64,000 nucleotides of DNA from Magnolia sinica (GCF_029962835.1 NC_080585.1:59631443-59695442); one strand, 5' to 3'. Shown: positions 10,925-22,345, counted from the stretch's first letter. Program-made: numbers and translations. Notes: a model not told the origin generated them from the letters alone.

Positions 10925-11411
10925 GGATTGGCTACTCCCCCTGCCACCGGCCAATGGCTGGTGGTCCGTGTTCTGTGGGCCCCACCATGATGTATGTGTT
11001 TCATCCATTGCATCCATCCATTTTTCTAGATCATTTTATGGTATAAGACCAAAAATGAGGTACATAAAAGTCTCAACTGGACCACATTACAAGAAATAGT
11101 GTTGAATGAACGTTGATCATTAAAAACTTTTTGGGGGCCATAAAAGTTTTGGATCAAGCTGATCTTTGGTTTTTCCCTTCATCTGAGTCCGTATGACCTA
11201 ATAAACAGGTTGGATGTCAAATAAACAATACAGTGGTCCTTAGGAGGATTTTAATGGTGGATATCCAATCACTATGGTTTTCCTATGGTGTGGTCCACCT
11301 GAGATTTATGTCCCTCTCATTTTCTTTTGTATCAATGCATAAAACTATCTGTAAAAATGGATGAAACACATACATCATGGTGGGGCCCATAGAGCACCAA
11401 CCACCAGCCAC
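10925..11411. mobile_element. MITE of the GGATTGGCTACTCCCC family, right end truncated
   Basis: Starts GGATTGGCTACTCCCC with the subterminal GGGCCCCACCATGATGTATG. The right end has the inverted form (CATACATCATGGTGGGGCCC, ACCACCAGCCA) but stops where the next element starts. The interior has no coding capacity. Superfamily uncertain (MULE- or hAT-derived). Confidence 0.7.
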
Positions 11412-11938
11412 GGATTGGCTACTCCCCTGTCACCATCCTGGTGGCTGGTGGTCGGTGCTCTGTGAGCCCCACCATGATGTATGTGTTCCATCCATTCCGT
11501 TCATCCATTTTTACAGATCATTTTAGGGATTGATACAAAAAATTATAGGGATATAAATCTTAGGTTGACCACACCACAGGAAAAAAAAATAATGATTGGT
11601 ATTCACAATTAAAATCCTCCTAAGGCCTAATGTACTGTTTATTTGACATCCAATCTGTTGATTAGGTCATAAAGAACTAGATGAAGGGAAAAAATAAATA
11701 TCAGCTTGATACAAAACTTTTATGGCCCCTAGAACGTTTTTAATAGTCAACCTTGATTCAACACTGTTTCCTATAATGTGGTCTACTTGAGATTGAGATA
11801 TATCTAATTTTTTTCTTTTATACCATAAAATGGTCTATAACAATATATGGACGGCATGGATGAATCATATACATCCTGGCGGGGCTCACAGAGCACCAAC
11901 CACCAGCCAATGGCCGGTGGCAGGGGAGTAGCCAATCC
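11412..11938. mobile_element. complete MITE, 18-bp perfect terminal inverted repeats
   Basis: Begins GGATTGGCTACTCCCCTG and ends with the exact reverse complement CAGGGGAGTAGCCAATCC. Inner arms (GCCCCACCATGATGTATG and its inverse) extend the palindrome. Length 527 bp, non-coding. No target duplication is visible, probably because it abuts the previous copy. Confidence 0.8.
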
Positions 11939-11955
11939 GTTTCCTGTTTGATGCG

Positions 11956-12562
11956 GACGCGGATTTCCTGCGAAAGACTTTCGTAGGAAGTTCCTGCACT
12001 GGGAACCCAAGTGGGGCCCACTGTGATGTTTGTGAGAAATTCTCCCCGTCTAACCGTTTTGTGAGTTCATTTTAGGACATGATGCCAGAAATGAACAGTA
12101 TCCAAAGCTCAAGTGGGTCAAAAACTTGATAATTGAACATCCATAGTCAAAATATTCGTAGCCCACAGAAGTTTTGAATCATGCTAATATTTGTGATTTT
12201 AGTTCATCCCAGTAGGAATGAAGTTATTGACGGTATGGATGACATGTAAATATCATCGTCGAACTCAGGTAAGTTTCAACGACAAGAATTTCCCTAACCA
12301 CATTTTCCTTTAGTACGGCCCACTTAAGCTTTGGATACGGTTCATTTTTTGCCTCATATCCTGAAATGAACTCACAAAACGGATGGTACGGTTCATTTTT
12401 GGCCTCATATCCTGAAATGAACTCACAAAACGGATGGTACGGTTCATTTTTAGCCTCATATCCTGAAATGAACTCACAAAACGGATGGAAGGGAAGTATT
12501 TCTCATAAACATCACAGTGCATAGGAACTTCTCGCGAAAGGCTTTAGCAGGAAATCCACGTC
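11956..12562. mobile_element. MITE with palindromic terminal repeats
   Basis: Left end GACGCGGATTTCCTGC and right end GCAGGAAATCCACGTC are inverted repeats continuing for about 45 bp with few mismatches. Each end also contains its own near-palindrome (CCTGCGAAAG facing CTTTCGTAGG). Non-coding. Confidence 0.75.
12336..12488. repeat. three tandem copies of a 51-bp unit
   Basis: Units start at 12336, 12387 and 12438 (TACGGTTCATTTTT...) and differ by only a base or two. The unit derives from the inner part of the surrounding MITE. Confidence 0.9.
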
Positions 12563-12703
12563 TGTCTTATGCGCTACAGCGCTGACCATGGAACTTAGGA
12601 AGTAGCGTCGTAGCGCCAACAGATGAAAGCTCTGGGTCTCGGATACACTTGCCACCTTGGGCTGTTACAGGCGCGGATTAAGTGAGTCTGCAGTTACAGC
12701 TTA

Positions 12704-13153
12704 GTGGGTGAGTCCTACTGGGCCCACTTCGATGTACATGTTTATATCTACCCCGTACATCCATTTTTAAAGCTCATTTTATTAGATGGGGTAAAAAAAT
12801 GAAGCAAATTCAAAACTCAGGTGGACCACATTACAGGAAATAGTGGTTATTGATAGTTAAAAACTTTTTATAGCCAACAAAAGTTTTGAATGAAGCTTAT
12901 ATTTGGGTGTGCCATTCATCTAGTTCTGTGTGACCTAATTAGGAGTTTGATTTGGAAATAAACATTAGTAAGCCCCAGAAAGCTTTTAATGGTGGGCGTT
13001 AAATCAACACGGTTCCTGTGGTGTGGTCCACCTAAGATTTGTATATGCTTTATTTTTTGGGACCATGCCATAAAATGACCCTGCGAAATGGATAAATGGC
13101 ATGGGTATACAACATGTACGTCGAGGTGGGGCCATGGTTAGGGACTCACCCAC
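12704..13153. mobile_element. MITE with GTGGGTGAGTCC inverted ends
   Basis: Left GTGGGTGAGTCC and right GGACTCACCCAC are exact inverted repeats; inner arms continue with the GGGCCCAC / GTGGGGCC and ATGTACATGTT / AACATGTACGT pairs. About 450 bp, non-coding, related in its interior to the other GGGCCCACC elements here. Confidence 0.72.
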
Positions 13154-13458
13154 CAAGTTGTTCCTGCGGACTCCCCTGATCCGCGGCTGGGCTATCACCA
13201 GCTTTCTAGGTACGCACACCCACATGTGCCAACCGGGGCACGTGCGGGGGAGATTTGAGCATTGCATAAGTTGGAAGCGAAAGTAAAGACGATCTCAGTC
13301 ACAGCGGAGACCTGATAGGCGGCGGGCCATGCATCCGCTCACCAACCACGGCGGACACTGCTCGAGTGGGGTCCTGCACATGGTCTGAGTTTCGGAGACT
13401 CACCAATAGACGTTTGGATAGTAGTCTTTAGTGATGTAGAGTGCGTGAGTAGACCCTC

Positions 13459-13861
13459 GAGGTTTGCTAGGATGCATCTGAATGTATTTTAAAAAAAATT
13501 AATTATGTATGGTGAGAGCATAGCCTTTGAATTAGGGACATTTTCACAATGTAGATCCTTTTTACCGTGATCACACCTTTTATGGTAGATAGACTGAAAA
13601 TATCTTAAATGAGTTCTTTCACCTTTTGATATTTCAGCTCTTTTGATTCTTTTCATTCACAAATAGTGACCGGTACATTCACCTCTCTTTCAATTGAAGG
13701 ATTGAAATTATTCAATTTGCTATTTATTATTATTATATAAAAAAAAAATCTCCTATTTGAGAGGATACCAACATTTGTAATATTTAAAAGTATCCAAATT
13801 CAATGTTTAAAATTTGGACGCATTTTATCCTCGTGAATCAAAATGTATTCTAGCAAATCTC
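13459..13861. mobile_element. probable AT-rich MITE
   Basis: GAGGTTTGCTAGGATGCAT at the left and its diverged inverse ATGTATTCTAGCAAATCTC at the right bracket about 400 bp of AT-rich sequence. No target duplication found. The bases around it (13154-13458 and 13862-14133) show no gene. Confidence 0.45.
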
Positions 13862-14133
13862 TATACTCCGGTAAATCTTGAACTCGTGGCAGCATGACAC
13901 ATGCTGTAAAATGTATGTGAGTGATTGAACGGTTGAATCAGGGCACACCTGCCCACCTCGAACACCCATACAAGATCCTGGCAGTTCATTAAGTGGGCAA
14001 CCTCAAAAATGGTCTCTTAAATTAATCAAGATAGTCCCATCATCATGCAGCCATAATCCCATATTTATTTTACATGTGGTCCATGAATGATTGAAAATGC
14101 TTATATTTATTTAGAAAGATGTTATCTCCGCAT

Positions 14134-14698
14134 TGTTGTTATAACAAATGTCTTAAATCTGTCCGAGATGCTCGACTAGTCGAGGGACTGGCTCAACTAG
14201 TCAAAGGTCCCTTCAACTGATTGAAGCCCATTTGACTTAAAGTCCAGCAACAATATATTTGGAATTTTCAGGACGCTCGACTAGTCGAAGCCCTTGCTCG
14301 ACTAGTTGAAGGTTACGCGGACTACGTAAATTTGAGGCGGTTTCCAAACTGTTCCAAGGTCGGTGAAAAAGTGTAATTTCTTAAACTATAAATAGAAGTC
14401 CCTAAGGCCATTCTAAAGTATGTTAAGGCTTTCTAAATGTATTTTAAGGGTTTCTAGAAGGGGTTTTAGGGTTTCAAAGGGTGTAGCAAGGGTGAAATTC
14501 GAGATTGTTCGAATTGAGTAAGTCCTTTTCTCTTTGAAATTTATGCTTTCATAGTGGATTTTTGTCGCTTTTGTGCTATGATTTTTTCTCGAAATGGTTT
14601 TTCACGTTAAATCTTTGTGTTCTCTTGTGATAGCTTGGTGCTCTTGGATTACTATCCTAGATCCGTATCTGTGTGATTCCGCAGCACAAATCCCAACG
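14134..14698 (+). repeat. left LTR of the copia element
   Basis: Its distal part (14282-14698) matches 21931-22345. It starts TGTTGTTATAAC and ends CCCAACG, where the right copy has TTAACA. It contains the perfect 14-bp palindrome CTCGACTAGTCGAG near 14173 and two partial copies near 14276 and 14297. A weakened primer site (GTGTTATCA) follows at about 14702. Confidence 0.88.
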
Positions 14699-14753
14699 AG
14701 TGTTATCAAAATAATCATTGGGGCGCAGATCTGAATCTGAGGGATAAACAATA

Positions 14754-15369
14754 ATGGTAAGCACTAGGTATTATATTGAGAAGTACTCAGAGAAAAATAA
14801 CTTTGAGTTGTGGAAGATCAAGATGATCGGTTCCTTAATCAAGCAACGCAATATGGTGCTCTTGAGGAGCGAAAGTCTACTATGATTGATGATGATTGGA
14901 ATATTCTTGATAAAAAGGCCTTATTTTCGATCCGTTTATGTCTCACGGATGAGGTTCTCTACAATATCATGAGGGAGAAAACTGCGGTGAAGTTGTGGGC
15001 GAAGTTAGAGGATGTTTATGCGAAAAAATCCTCTGAAAATCGCATACACTTGAAGCAGCAGTGGTATGACATTAAGATGACAGAGGGTGGAGATATGGAG
15101 GTTCGCATCAACAACTTTAATAAATTGGTTTGCAAATTGCTGGATATAGAAGAAGTGATGGAAGATGAAGAACAAGCATGTATGTTGCTGAATTCTCTTC
15201 CGGCGTCATATGAGTCATTCAAGAACACAATGTACACTATAAATAAAATCCCGAGTGTTGACACCGTTATCTTAGCCCGTCAAGGAAAGGCCATGAGAAA
15301 GCTTAATGACGACATGAAGACATCTTCTGATGCACTTATTACGAGGGACAAGAATTTTGAGAAAGTATA
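14754..15369 (+). pseudogene. copia gag (UBN2-type), frameshifted
   Basis: MVSTRYYIEKYSEKNNFELW opens at 14754; a frameshift near 14845 moves the rest into the frame ending at 15369. Family features present: LWAKLEDVYAKKS, INNFNKLVCKL, and NSLPASYESF. It ends in a stop before the zinc knuckle. Capsid role by family; this copy is dead. Confidence 0.88.
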
Positions 15370-15396
15370 AGATCTTTAGGATCAAGATCTAGGTTC

Positions 15397-15835
15397 ATGG
15401 GCAAAGGCAAAGGTAAGTTAAAGTATTGGAATTATGGGATGGGAGGACATGTGAAGAAGGATTATGCAAATCCTAAATCTATGAGAGAAGATTCTGAGGC
15501 TTCATACCGGGAGGCCAACACTGCCACGTCAAATGGATCGAGTGGATGTGATGGTGATGTTTTGTATGTGTCTACGATCAGACACTTTTACGATGATCGT
15601 AAGGGCGAGTGGATTCTAGACATAGGGGCATCCTTTCACATGATTCTTCATCGGAGTTGTTTCGCCAGCTACAAGAAGTGCTATGGTGGACAGGTGTTTA
15701 TGGGCAATGGCATTGCCTGTAATGTTGTGGCTATTGGTACGGTGTGTATCAAGATGTTTGATGGGGTGGAACGTACCTTGATTGATGTCAGGCACATTCC
15801 TGATTTGAAGAAGAATCTGATTTCTTTTCGGGTCT
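15397..15835 (+). pseudogene. copia zinc knuckle and start of protease, truncated
   Basis: The knuckle reads YWNYGMGGHVKKDY: all three cysteine positions are tyrosine while the histidine remains. The protease has ILDIGASFHM, where the family has aspartate-[TS]-GA, and RHIPDLKKNLISF follows. After about 15835 the frame continues by chance to 15921 over the junction into gypsy sequence of the other strand. Confidence 0.85.
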
Positions 15836-16205
15836 GTGAGTACCGGCAAACGTGGGATGCCGGAAGCGCTGAAATCGCTCAAATAGGCCACTGGCACTCA
15901 TCTTCCCACCAGGGTACATAAGTAATGCAGGCAGAACCACACTCATATTCTGGGCAAGGGCCCCTGCTATGGTGATCCAAATCTGCTACTGTTACTACAT
16001 AAAGAGCATCATCTGCTCCAACCTATCAGGAGGAGGAGCCACCTGAGGCACATGCGGCGTCGAGATAAACGCGCGGTTCTGCTTTGGAACTGGTAGTGTA
16101 AAAGGTGTCGGCCCATTTGTGGGGCCAATAGCCGGCTGAGAATCTGGCATAGTCTCCTGATTCGGGCCCAAACTGGGGTCCGTATGGCTATCACTTAGGG
16201 GAGGT
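15836..16205 (-). pseudogene. gypsy copy 2 gag, N-terminal part
   Basis: In the minus frame it matches the proline-rich gag start of copy 1 (4660-4880), including the APPPDRLEQMM-like stretch where copy 1 has PPPDRFEQMMLLM. It has internal stops and ends at the deletion junction with copia. The spacer 16206-16566 corresponds to 4303-4579 of copy 1. Confidence 0.75.
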
Positions 16206-16566
16206 ATCCCGTCAATCGAGTCGCCAAGTGTAAGACATGTCGTACTTCGTGTGGCCTTAGGTGGTATTCCCTATATACAACATAGGGTGCAACTTACATT
16301 AGGTTTAACATACAACACTCAATTTCTTAAGCATTCTATATATTTCATAACAAAAGGAGCTACATGCGTTTCATTTAACCAAAATTGGCACAATACATGA
16401 GATGTAGTATTACATGGATTATGACAGAAGATGTATGTGAGTTAATCTAAACAAGCTTTTAAACACTAACACATGCCAACCACTCTACCATATTACTAAG
16501 CCTATCAAGGCTATAACATAGAAAATAGGAAAACAAGGAAAACCCAAAGATGACTACAACGTGGGA

Positions 16567-17895
16567 CTAGTCGTCCGAATCTGGTGATGGTGGAGGTGCA
16601 CCCTTGTCCTGCATACAGCACAGGATAGCCTTCAAGGTGCAAGACACCTTCTTGAATTTCTGTTTCATGAAGGCCTGACCCTCTTCAAGCTTGGCCCGGG
16701 TCTCACTGACTTCCTGTCGCAGAGCGACCTGACCCTCCTGAATCTGAGCCAAGCGGGCTTCTATAGCAGCCTGATCACGTTGGGGCTCATGTGTAGCAGG
16801 TGTAGAGCCCCCATCAGAGTCTTGGGCCTCCTCTTCTTGCTCTCCCTGCTCTTCCTCTTCCTCACTTTTTTCATTTATCTTATCTCCGCCTTCTCCATCA
16901 CTCGCTTCCTCTTCACTTCCCGTCTGATCCTTACTCTCATCGAGTCAGGCTTGACGTTGTCGTGGCCCAATACTCATGTTGTTGAGAGTAGTGTCGTTGA
17001 TGAAATGGATCGGTGCGAGCCTTTCTGAGCCGAGTCTGTAACCGAATTCACGAGCAAGCTTGCATATAAGTCGGCCGAATGGGAGTGAAATGTCTGTCCT
17101 AGGAGAGCGTGCGGTCTGAACTATCTGTAGTAGTATATACGTGGGTAGGCACAACTTGTCTCCTTGCTCAGCTCGATATTGGAAGTCCACCATCAAACGC
17201 ATGTATTCGGAGCGATTGCTCCATCTAGGATACACATTGTGCGTGAATATGTAGTGGGGTAGGCGGAAGTCGTGAGTCATCTTGGTTACTAGGAGGTAGT
17301 TGCCTCGACTCTAGTGGACCAGTCGGCCGCAAAGAAATCGCGTACGGCGATCTCTTTCACGCACACTCTTGAGACTCTTTTCGCTAGCATGAACCTCACC
17401 AAGTGGCATCCACATGATTCGGGCTATCAAGCCCACATTGACAATGGCTTCCCACCTTCCTACGGGGATAGAGAACTGTAGAGGCTCCAGCGGTGGCTCT
17501 CATATATGGGTGTAGAAGGCTCGGACAGTGCTCTCATTCGCACGAGACTTGCCCTCAAATATGGGACCCCACCCGGTGTCCAATGGGAGATCCATCGCCG
17601 GATAAAGCCCAAATAGTTTCTCGTCCACATGTGCTTCAAAGAGGACCCTACAGCCTTGAAACCTTCTATGTGTCATATCCACCAGTAGAGCTCTTTCGAG
17701 AGGAAGCTGGGGATCGAGATCCCACTTCTTCCTTAGCTCCCAATCGGTGCCTGTGCTAGCCTCGACACCTTTCTACCTCCTTGAACGAGTAGGGCGGCTA
17801 GGCCCGGCCTCATCCGTGGGAGCCCTCTTCTTTCCCATGAGAGGAAGAAGGGTGAAAAGGGAAAATATGGCTGCCACGAACTCAAAAAGAGCCAT
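16567..17895 (-). pseudogene. additional ORF of gypsy copy 2 (same protein as 3006-4302)
   Basis: From MALFEFVAAIFS at 17895 to APPPSPDSDD at 16570 everything lies in one frame, about 442 codons, interrupted only by stops near 17772, 17498, 17320 and 16943. Two of the stops sit where copy 1 has Arg or Trp. Shared blocks with copy 1 include MGKKRAP, FEAHVD, RERDRRTRFLCGRLV, SNRSEYMR, LPFGRLICKL and the acidic stretch. It lacks the indel of copy 1, so it shows the true C-terminal frame. Function unknown. Confidence 0.85.
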
Positions 17896-18719
17896 TAGAG
17901 AGAGACAAGACGGAGGGATAAAATGGATTGTTGGGCCTTGAGATTTTTGAGACACAAAGTAGGGTTTGAGTGCTCAAATGGGAGGAAATGAGGGAGATGA
18001 GAGATGGGTTTGAGGGATATGATGGAGAATGGGTATGTAGTGAAGACGAAGAAGATAGTATGAGAATGGAAGGGGGATTTGAGAGAGAAAAATGAGATCT
18101 TTTTAAGGTTTGGAAAGCTTGGAGGGGTGTATAGGGGAGGAATGAAGTAAATGGGAGGGTTAGAGGGGCCCCCACACATTTTCATGGGCCCCACTGGTGT
18201 GTACATGTGCAGGCCCAACCGGCCCGCTGCGGCCCGGTTGGCCCGCTGTCGCTGGACTCCGAGGCCTAGCGTTGGGGCGATGCCATCGCGGTCTGCTGGA
18301 CCTAGGGCGATGGCATCGCCCTAGGGGAGATGGCTCCCCCCCAGGGTGCTGGAAATGTGCGGGCCTCCCCCGGATTCCACTGTTTCATGTGGTTTGGGCC
18401 CCGATGTTCGTTCAATGTGGTTTTGGGTCTCATCTCGCTTATATTCACACGTTTCGAGTTGTTTGAGTGTGCAATAGGCCAAATTGTCGCCTAAACCCGT
18501 CGATGGAAGGTCTAGAAAAGAATTGGGATCATCTCGCATGATCACAGATGCTTACGGGTCCGATTTCAACGGTCGGTTTTCGCTTCAACGACCATATGAT
18601 CACCGACGAGTGAAACTTGGGATCCTATAACTATTCCTACGTTTTATCACTCCCTCCTAACTCAAAGTACGTCAGTGTATGTCATGTGACCATAACCCGG
18701 GTCTAGTTTAATCCAAACC
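17896..18719 (-). other. leader of gypsy copy 2
   Basis: On the minus strand it is C/T-rich before the ATG at 17895, with a TATA-like stretch near 18130, then GC-rich (18200-18350). It matches the layout of 2185-3005 in copy 1. Open frames on the other strand here are by-products of base composition. Confidence 0.6.
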
Positions 18720-18724
18720 ATTCT

Positions 18725-18736
18725 CTGATACCAACT
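18725..18736 (-). other. primer binding site of gypsy copy 2
   Basis: On the minus strand GTTGGTATCAGAG follows the LTR end GGCGTTACA by a few bases, as in copy 1. Confidence 0.85.
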
Positions 18737-21700
18737 TGTAACGCCTTGAAAATAGGGGGTCGAGCAGAAGCTCAACTCCCAAGTTCCAACACATCACTTA
18801 TGCAATATAGATAATGATGATTAAATGTTGTCCGTATTAGTGCATTAAACATAAGTGAGATTATACCAAATCAACATATCATACTCTAGAGAAAATTAGA
18901 TTATGCAAGCGGAAGACTGTGATAGATATATAAAGCATATAAGTGGTAAGTCCCCAGAGTATCAACATGTCGCCAGGTTAAATAATTACATGTATAGTTC
19001 TAAAATATACAAAATGATAAAGTGTCATGTCATCTAATCCATGTCCCTGTAGCCCCGGTGACGCAACTCCAGATCTACATAGACCCGCCAGAGAGTTGCA
19101 GATAGGAGAACTCCTCCTCGTCGTCATAGAAGGCAAGCTCCGTCTCGTAAGCCTCACCGTTATCTGAAACTACAACAGAGTCTGGTTGGTTTTTTAAAAC
19201 ACCGTCCTAGAGTGGGAGTAAGTGTTCAACTCAGTGGAGCTATAAGGCAAAGGTTAACATGTTATCAATTCAATCAAGAAGTAATGATAAAACAGTACAA
19301 CAATCATGCCCTAAGTACTCTTGTTAATGCAAGGATGAGATGCGATAATGATGTATGCCCTCGCCTGTACTCCCTCTGCGATATCATCTCACGGTCGCAC
19401 ATGCAACACTCCCGTTGTGCTTAACTCCAACGTTAAAGGCACATACAATGCGATGCATGTGCGTGATTAGCCAAGTTCTTAATTAGACATATTCATCCAG
19501 CAGATTCAGAAAGTTAAGGTACCTCCCTTTATATCATTTACTCAAACAATGATCCATCTAGGGTCGTCAATCCTAGTCAATCACATATGCAGGCAAGTTC
19601 GTGAGTTTACACTATAAGTTGCTACGGGAGGCTCGTCACCTCAGCATGGGCTTAAATCATACTCGATGTCACTACGAGAGGCTTGTCACCTGATCGTAGG
19701 CCTACTTTATACTCAAGGTCATTACGGGAAAAGCTCGTTACCTTAGCGTAGACCGACAGCTTGAATACAGTGTCCCATACCACCGTATTCGGCTCACGAG
19801 TTTGGGTTGCTCACAGGTCACTACGGGGAGGCTCGTCACCCCAGCGTAGGCCGACAACTCGACCACGGTGTCCCATACCACCTTGCCTGACTCATGAGTC
19901 TTAGTAGATCGTGGTACTAAGGTTAAATGGGCTTTTCACTGGTAAGTTGGTACCTTAGATTCAAGTAGTAACATCTATACATGGTGAACATATATTAGGC
20001 CAATCGGGTTACTGGACAAGCTCGACTGGTATGAGAGCACGTTGAATTAATCGACATGGAGCACATACATACTCCTTGTAGCCTAACCACCGTCAATAAT
20101 CATTGTATGACTCGAATTCATCGAACGTGTCCATGGTGGCTAAACTGATTCAGCCACTCGATCGGAAGTCATTACCGATTGCCTGGACTACATCGTAGCC
20201 CCAATCACACTCCAAAACAATAGCATTCACATGTGATAGTTAAAGACAGCATGTAACAACCAATTTAAATATAAATCTCATTCGAGCATTTCAACAAACA
20301 AATAGTGCACATGTTATTATACATAGGCATTTCATCTATAAAATCACGTAGTAGTAAGATAGGTTACATAAAGGAAACTGTAACGATATATAAGGGGATT
20401 GAGAATCCTATCTCAACTCCCTTATTAAATACATTTCAACAAACATTTTCTCATTTAGACATTTTATCAAACACTTACACTATACATATCACATACATGT
20501 AATAAATTAGTTAAAACATATATTATAGCAAATCTTTTCACAAGGGAGTTGTCACACGTACAACAATCATGTATTCCCAAACAACAATCATGACAAGCAC
20601 AAATCAGCACAAATCATAATTTTATATTCATACAAACATTTAAACAAACACATGGAATGCATTATTTTCAACATAATTCATATATGTGTAATACACGGAA
20701 AACATCGCATCTAAGCAAATGTGATAGGAATCAAGTCAGTCATAAATCATTAACTGACATTAAAAGCCTTGAAAACCATAACCTAAACGTTTATAGTCCG
20801 CACCTTTCGTCGGTAAACTCGTATCGTACTCAGTTTGAACACTATGTCCTTTCTACGGCACAATGACAACCTACAGCATGAAATAGGTTAACTATTTCAC
20901 CATTTACTCTATTTGGATACCCAACACAGATTAGGGTTAGGATTTCTTACCCAATAACGGAGCCGAAATTACCGGTATAGCGACACAGGTAGGGTGATTC
21001 GGCACGTGGAGCGGTGGGAACGAATCCCAACAACTATCTCTTATACACTCTCTCTTCTCCTCACTCTTTCCTTCTCTTTTTCTCTCTTATCTCTCTTAGG
21101 GTTTGAAAATTCGTATGCAATGAGAGAGAGGTGGGTTAAGGCCCTTATATAGGCCCAAAAGCGATGTCAATGGCCTAGGGCCATGATATACTTAGGATAT
21201 AGCCAAAGGGTAGTTGTTTCGGGCCAACGAAGCTCATTTGGAGGCTTATTTTCTGCATACGGTCCAGAGAAAGTTCATTAACAATGGATTTATGTCAAGT
21301 TAAGATTTCGGTCCGATCAGATTAGTGGATCGACCGCGGAGGACCAGTTTCAGTTCAACGGCTATTGTCACTCGATCAGGGCCACAGGTACACTGACATG
21401 TGTTGAAAAATTTTCCTGATCCAAGGGTATGGTTGGGTCAAAATTTGATGGTTTGAAACTTTAAATTTGGCCTACAAGCGAACGGTCCAATTTACTTAAG
21501 TTTGAGTTCATTTTCTAAAGATATTCACGTTTCTCACACACTTCGTTCCAGGCTCAAATTGTGTGTTTCTTGATACTATTGAGACTTGATTTTCGAGATG
21601 GTTGTCAAGCCCAGTAAGGTGGTCATAACTGTATAGTTTCGCATTAATCGGACTTTCGACGCGCGGTCCAGGTCCGATACGGAGTTTCAAGATGCTCCCG

Positions 21701-21930
21701 AGAGCAACTGGGTTTTGAGATGGGTCATAGGTTTTTGGGTAATGTAGAGTCAGCAATTCTAATGGTTTTGGGTCTTACAGATCGTATAGAAAGCGATTCG
21801 AACTAATTCACCGATTATTTCAGTTTAGTACTTAATTAATTTTCGTCTAATTTCTACATGATTCGATCCTCAGCGATTTCTGCCTGAAGTGATACTTGGG
21901 TCTTTGTATGGATTCTTTCAAGACGTTACA
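18737..21930 (-). repeat. 5' LTR of gypsy copy 2 (3194 bp)
   Basis: On the minus strand it begins TGTAACGTCTTG at 21930 and ends GGCGTTACA at 18737. It shares with the copy 1 LTR a TATA box (21144-21151), a GA-rich leader, a GGTAAG donor (about 20950) and the GTGACGAGCC-type subrepeats (19615-19900), but is clearly more diverged than the two LTRs of copy 1 are from each other. Confidence 0.9.
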
Positions 21931-22345
21931 TAGTCAAAGCCCTGGCTCGATTAGTCGAAGGTTATGCAGACTGCGTAAATTTGATGCAATTTCTGGACTG
22001 TTCCAAGGTCGGTGCAAAAATATGGTTTCTTAAACTATAAATATGAGTCCCTAGGGCCATTTTAAAGTATGCTACGGCTTTCTAAAGGTATTCAAAGGGT
22101 TTCTAGAAGGGGTTCTAGGGTTTCAAAGGGTGTAGCAAGGTGAGATTCGAGATTGTTCGAATCAGGTAAGTCCTTTTCCCTTTGTAATTTATGTTTTCAT
22201 AGTGGATTTCTGTCGCTTTGTGCCGTGGTTTTTTCCCGAAAGCATTTTCCACGTTAAATTTTTGTGTTTTCTTGTGATAGCTTGGTGCTCTTGGATTGCT
22301 ATCCTATATCCATATTTGTGTGATTTCTCAGCACAAATCTTAACA
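21931..22345 (+). repeat. right LTR of the copia element, distal part
   Basis: Aligns with 14282-14698. Its first base follows the gypsy end directly, so the gypsy inserted at the TAGTC within this LTR. It ends TTAACA, followed by the target-duplication candidate TGCAT. Confidence 0.88.

Larger units (their letters stand above)
15836..21930 (-). mobile_element. Ty3/gypsy element, copy 2 (minus strand, 5' half only)
   Basis: On the minus strand the order is 5' LTR (21930-18737), primer site, leader, additional ORF and gag N-terminus, the same as in copy 1. The 3' half and 3' LTR are absent. The outer end TGTAACGTCTTG abuts copia LTR sequence, so this is the original insertion end; the other end is a deletion junction near 15836. 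Confidence 0.9.
14134..22345 (+). mobile_element. Ty1/copia element split by a nested gypsy element
   Basis: A copia LTR (14134-14698), gag and protease on the + strand are followed by foreign minus-strand gypsy sequence (about 15836-21930) and then the distal 415 bp of the right copia LTR (21931-22345). Flanks CGCAT (14129-14133) and TGCAT (22346-22350) fit a 5-bp target duplication with one C/T change. Copia integrase and RT are missing: the gypsy copy landed in the right LTR and a later deletion joined copia protease to gypsy internal sequence. Confidence 0.88.

Noticed and set aside
13004..13286. Overlapping frames of 87 and 61 codons on both strands
   Set aside because: They lie across the end of the inverted-repeat element 12704-13153; low-complexity products of a MITE.
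17493..18466. Several + strand frames of 60-90 codons
   Set aside because: They are antisense to the gypsy copy 2 ORF and its leader.
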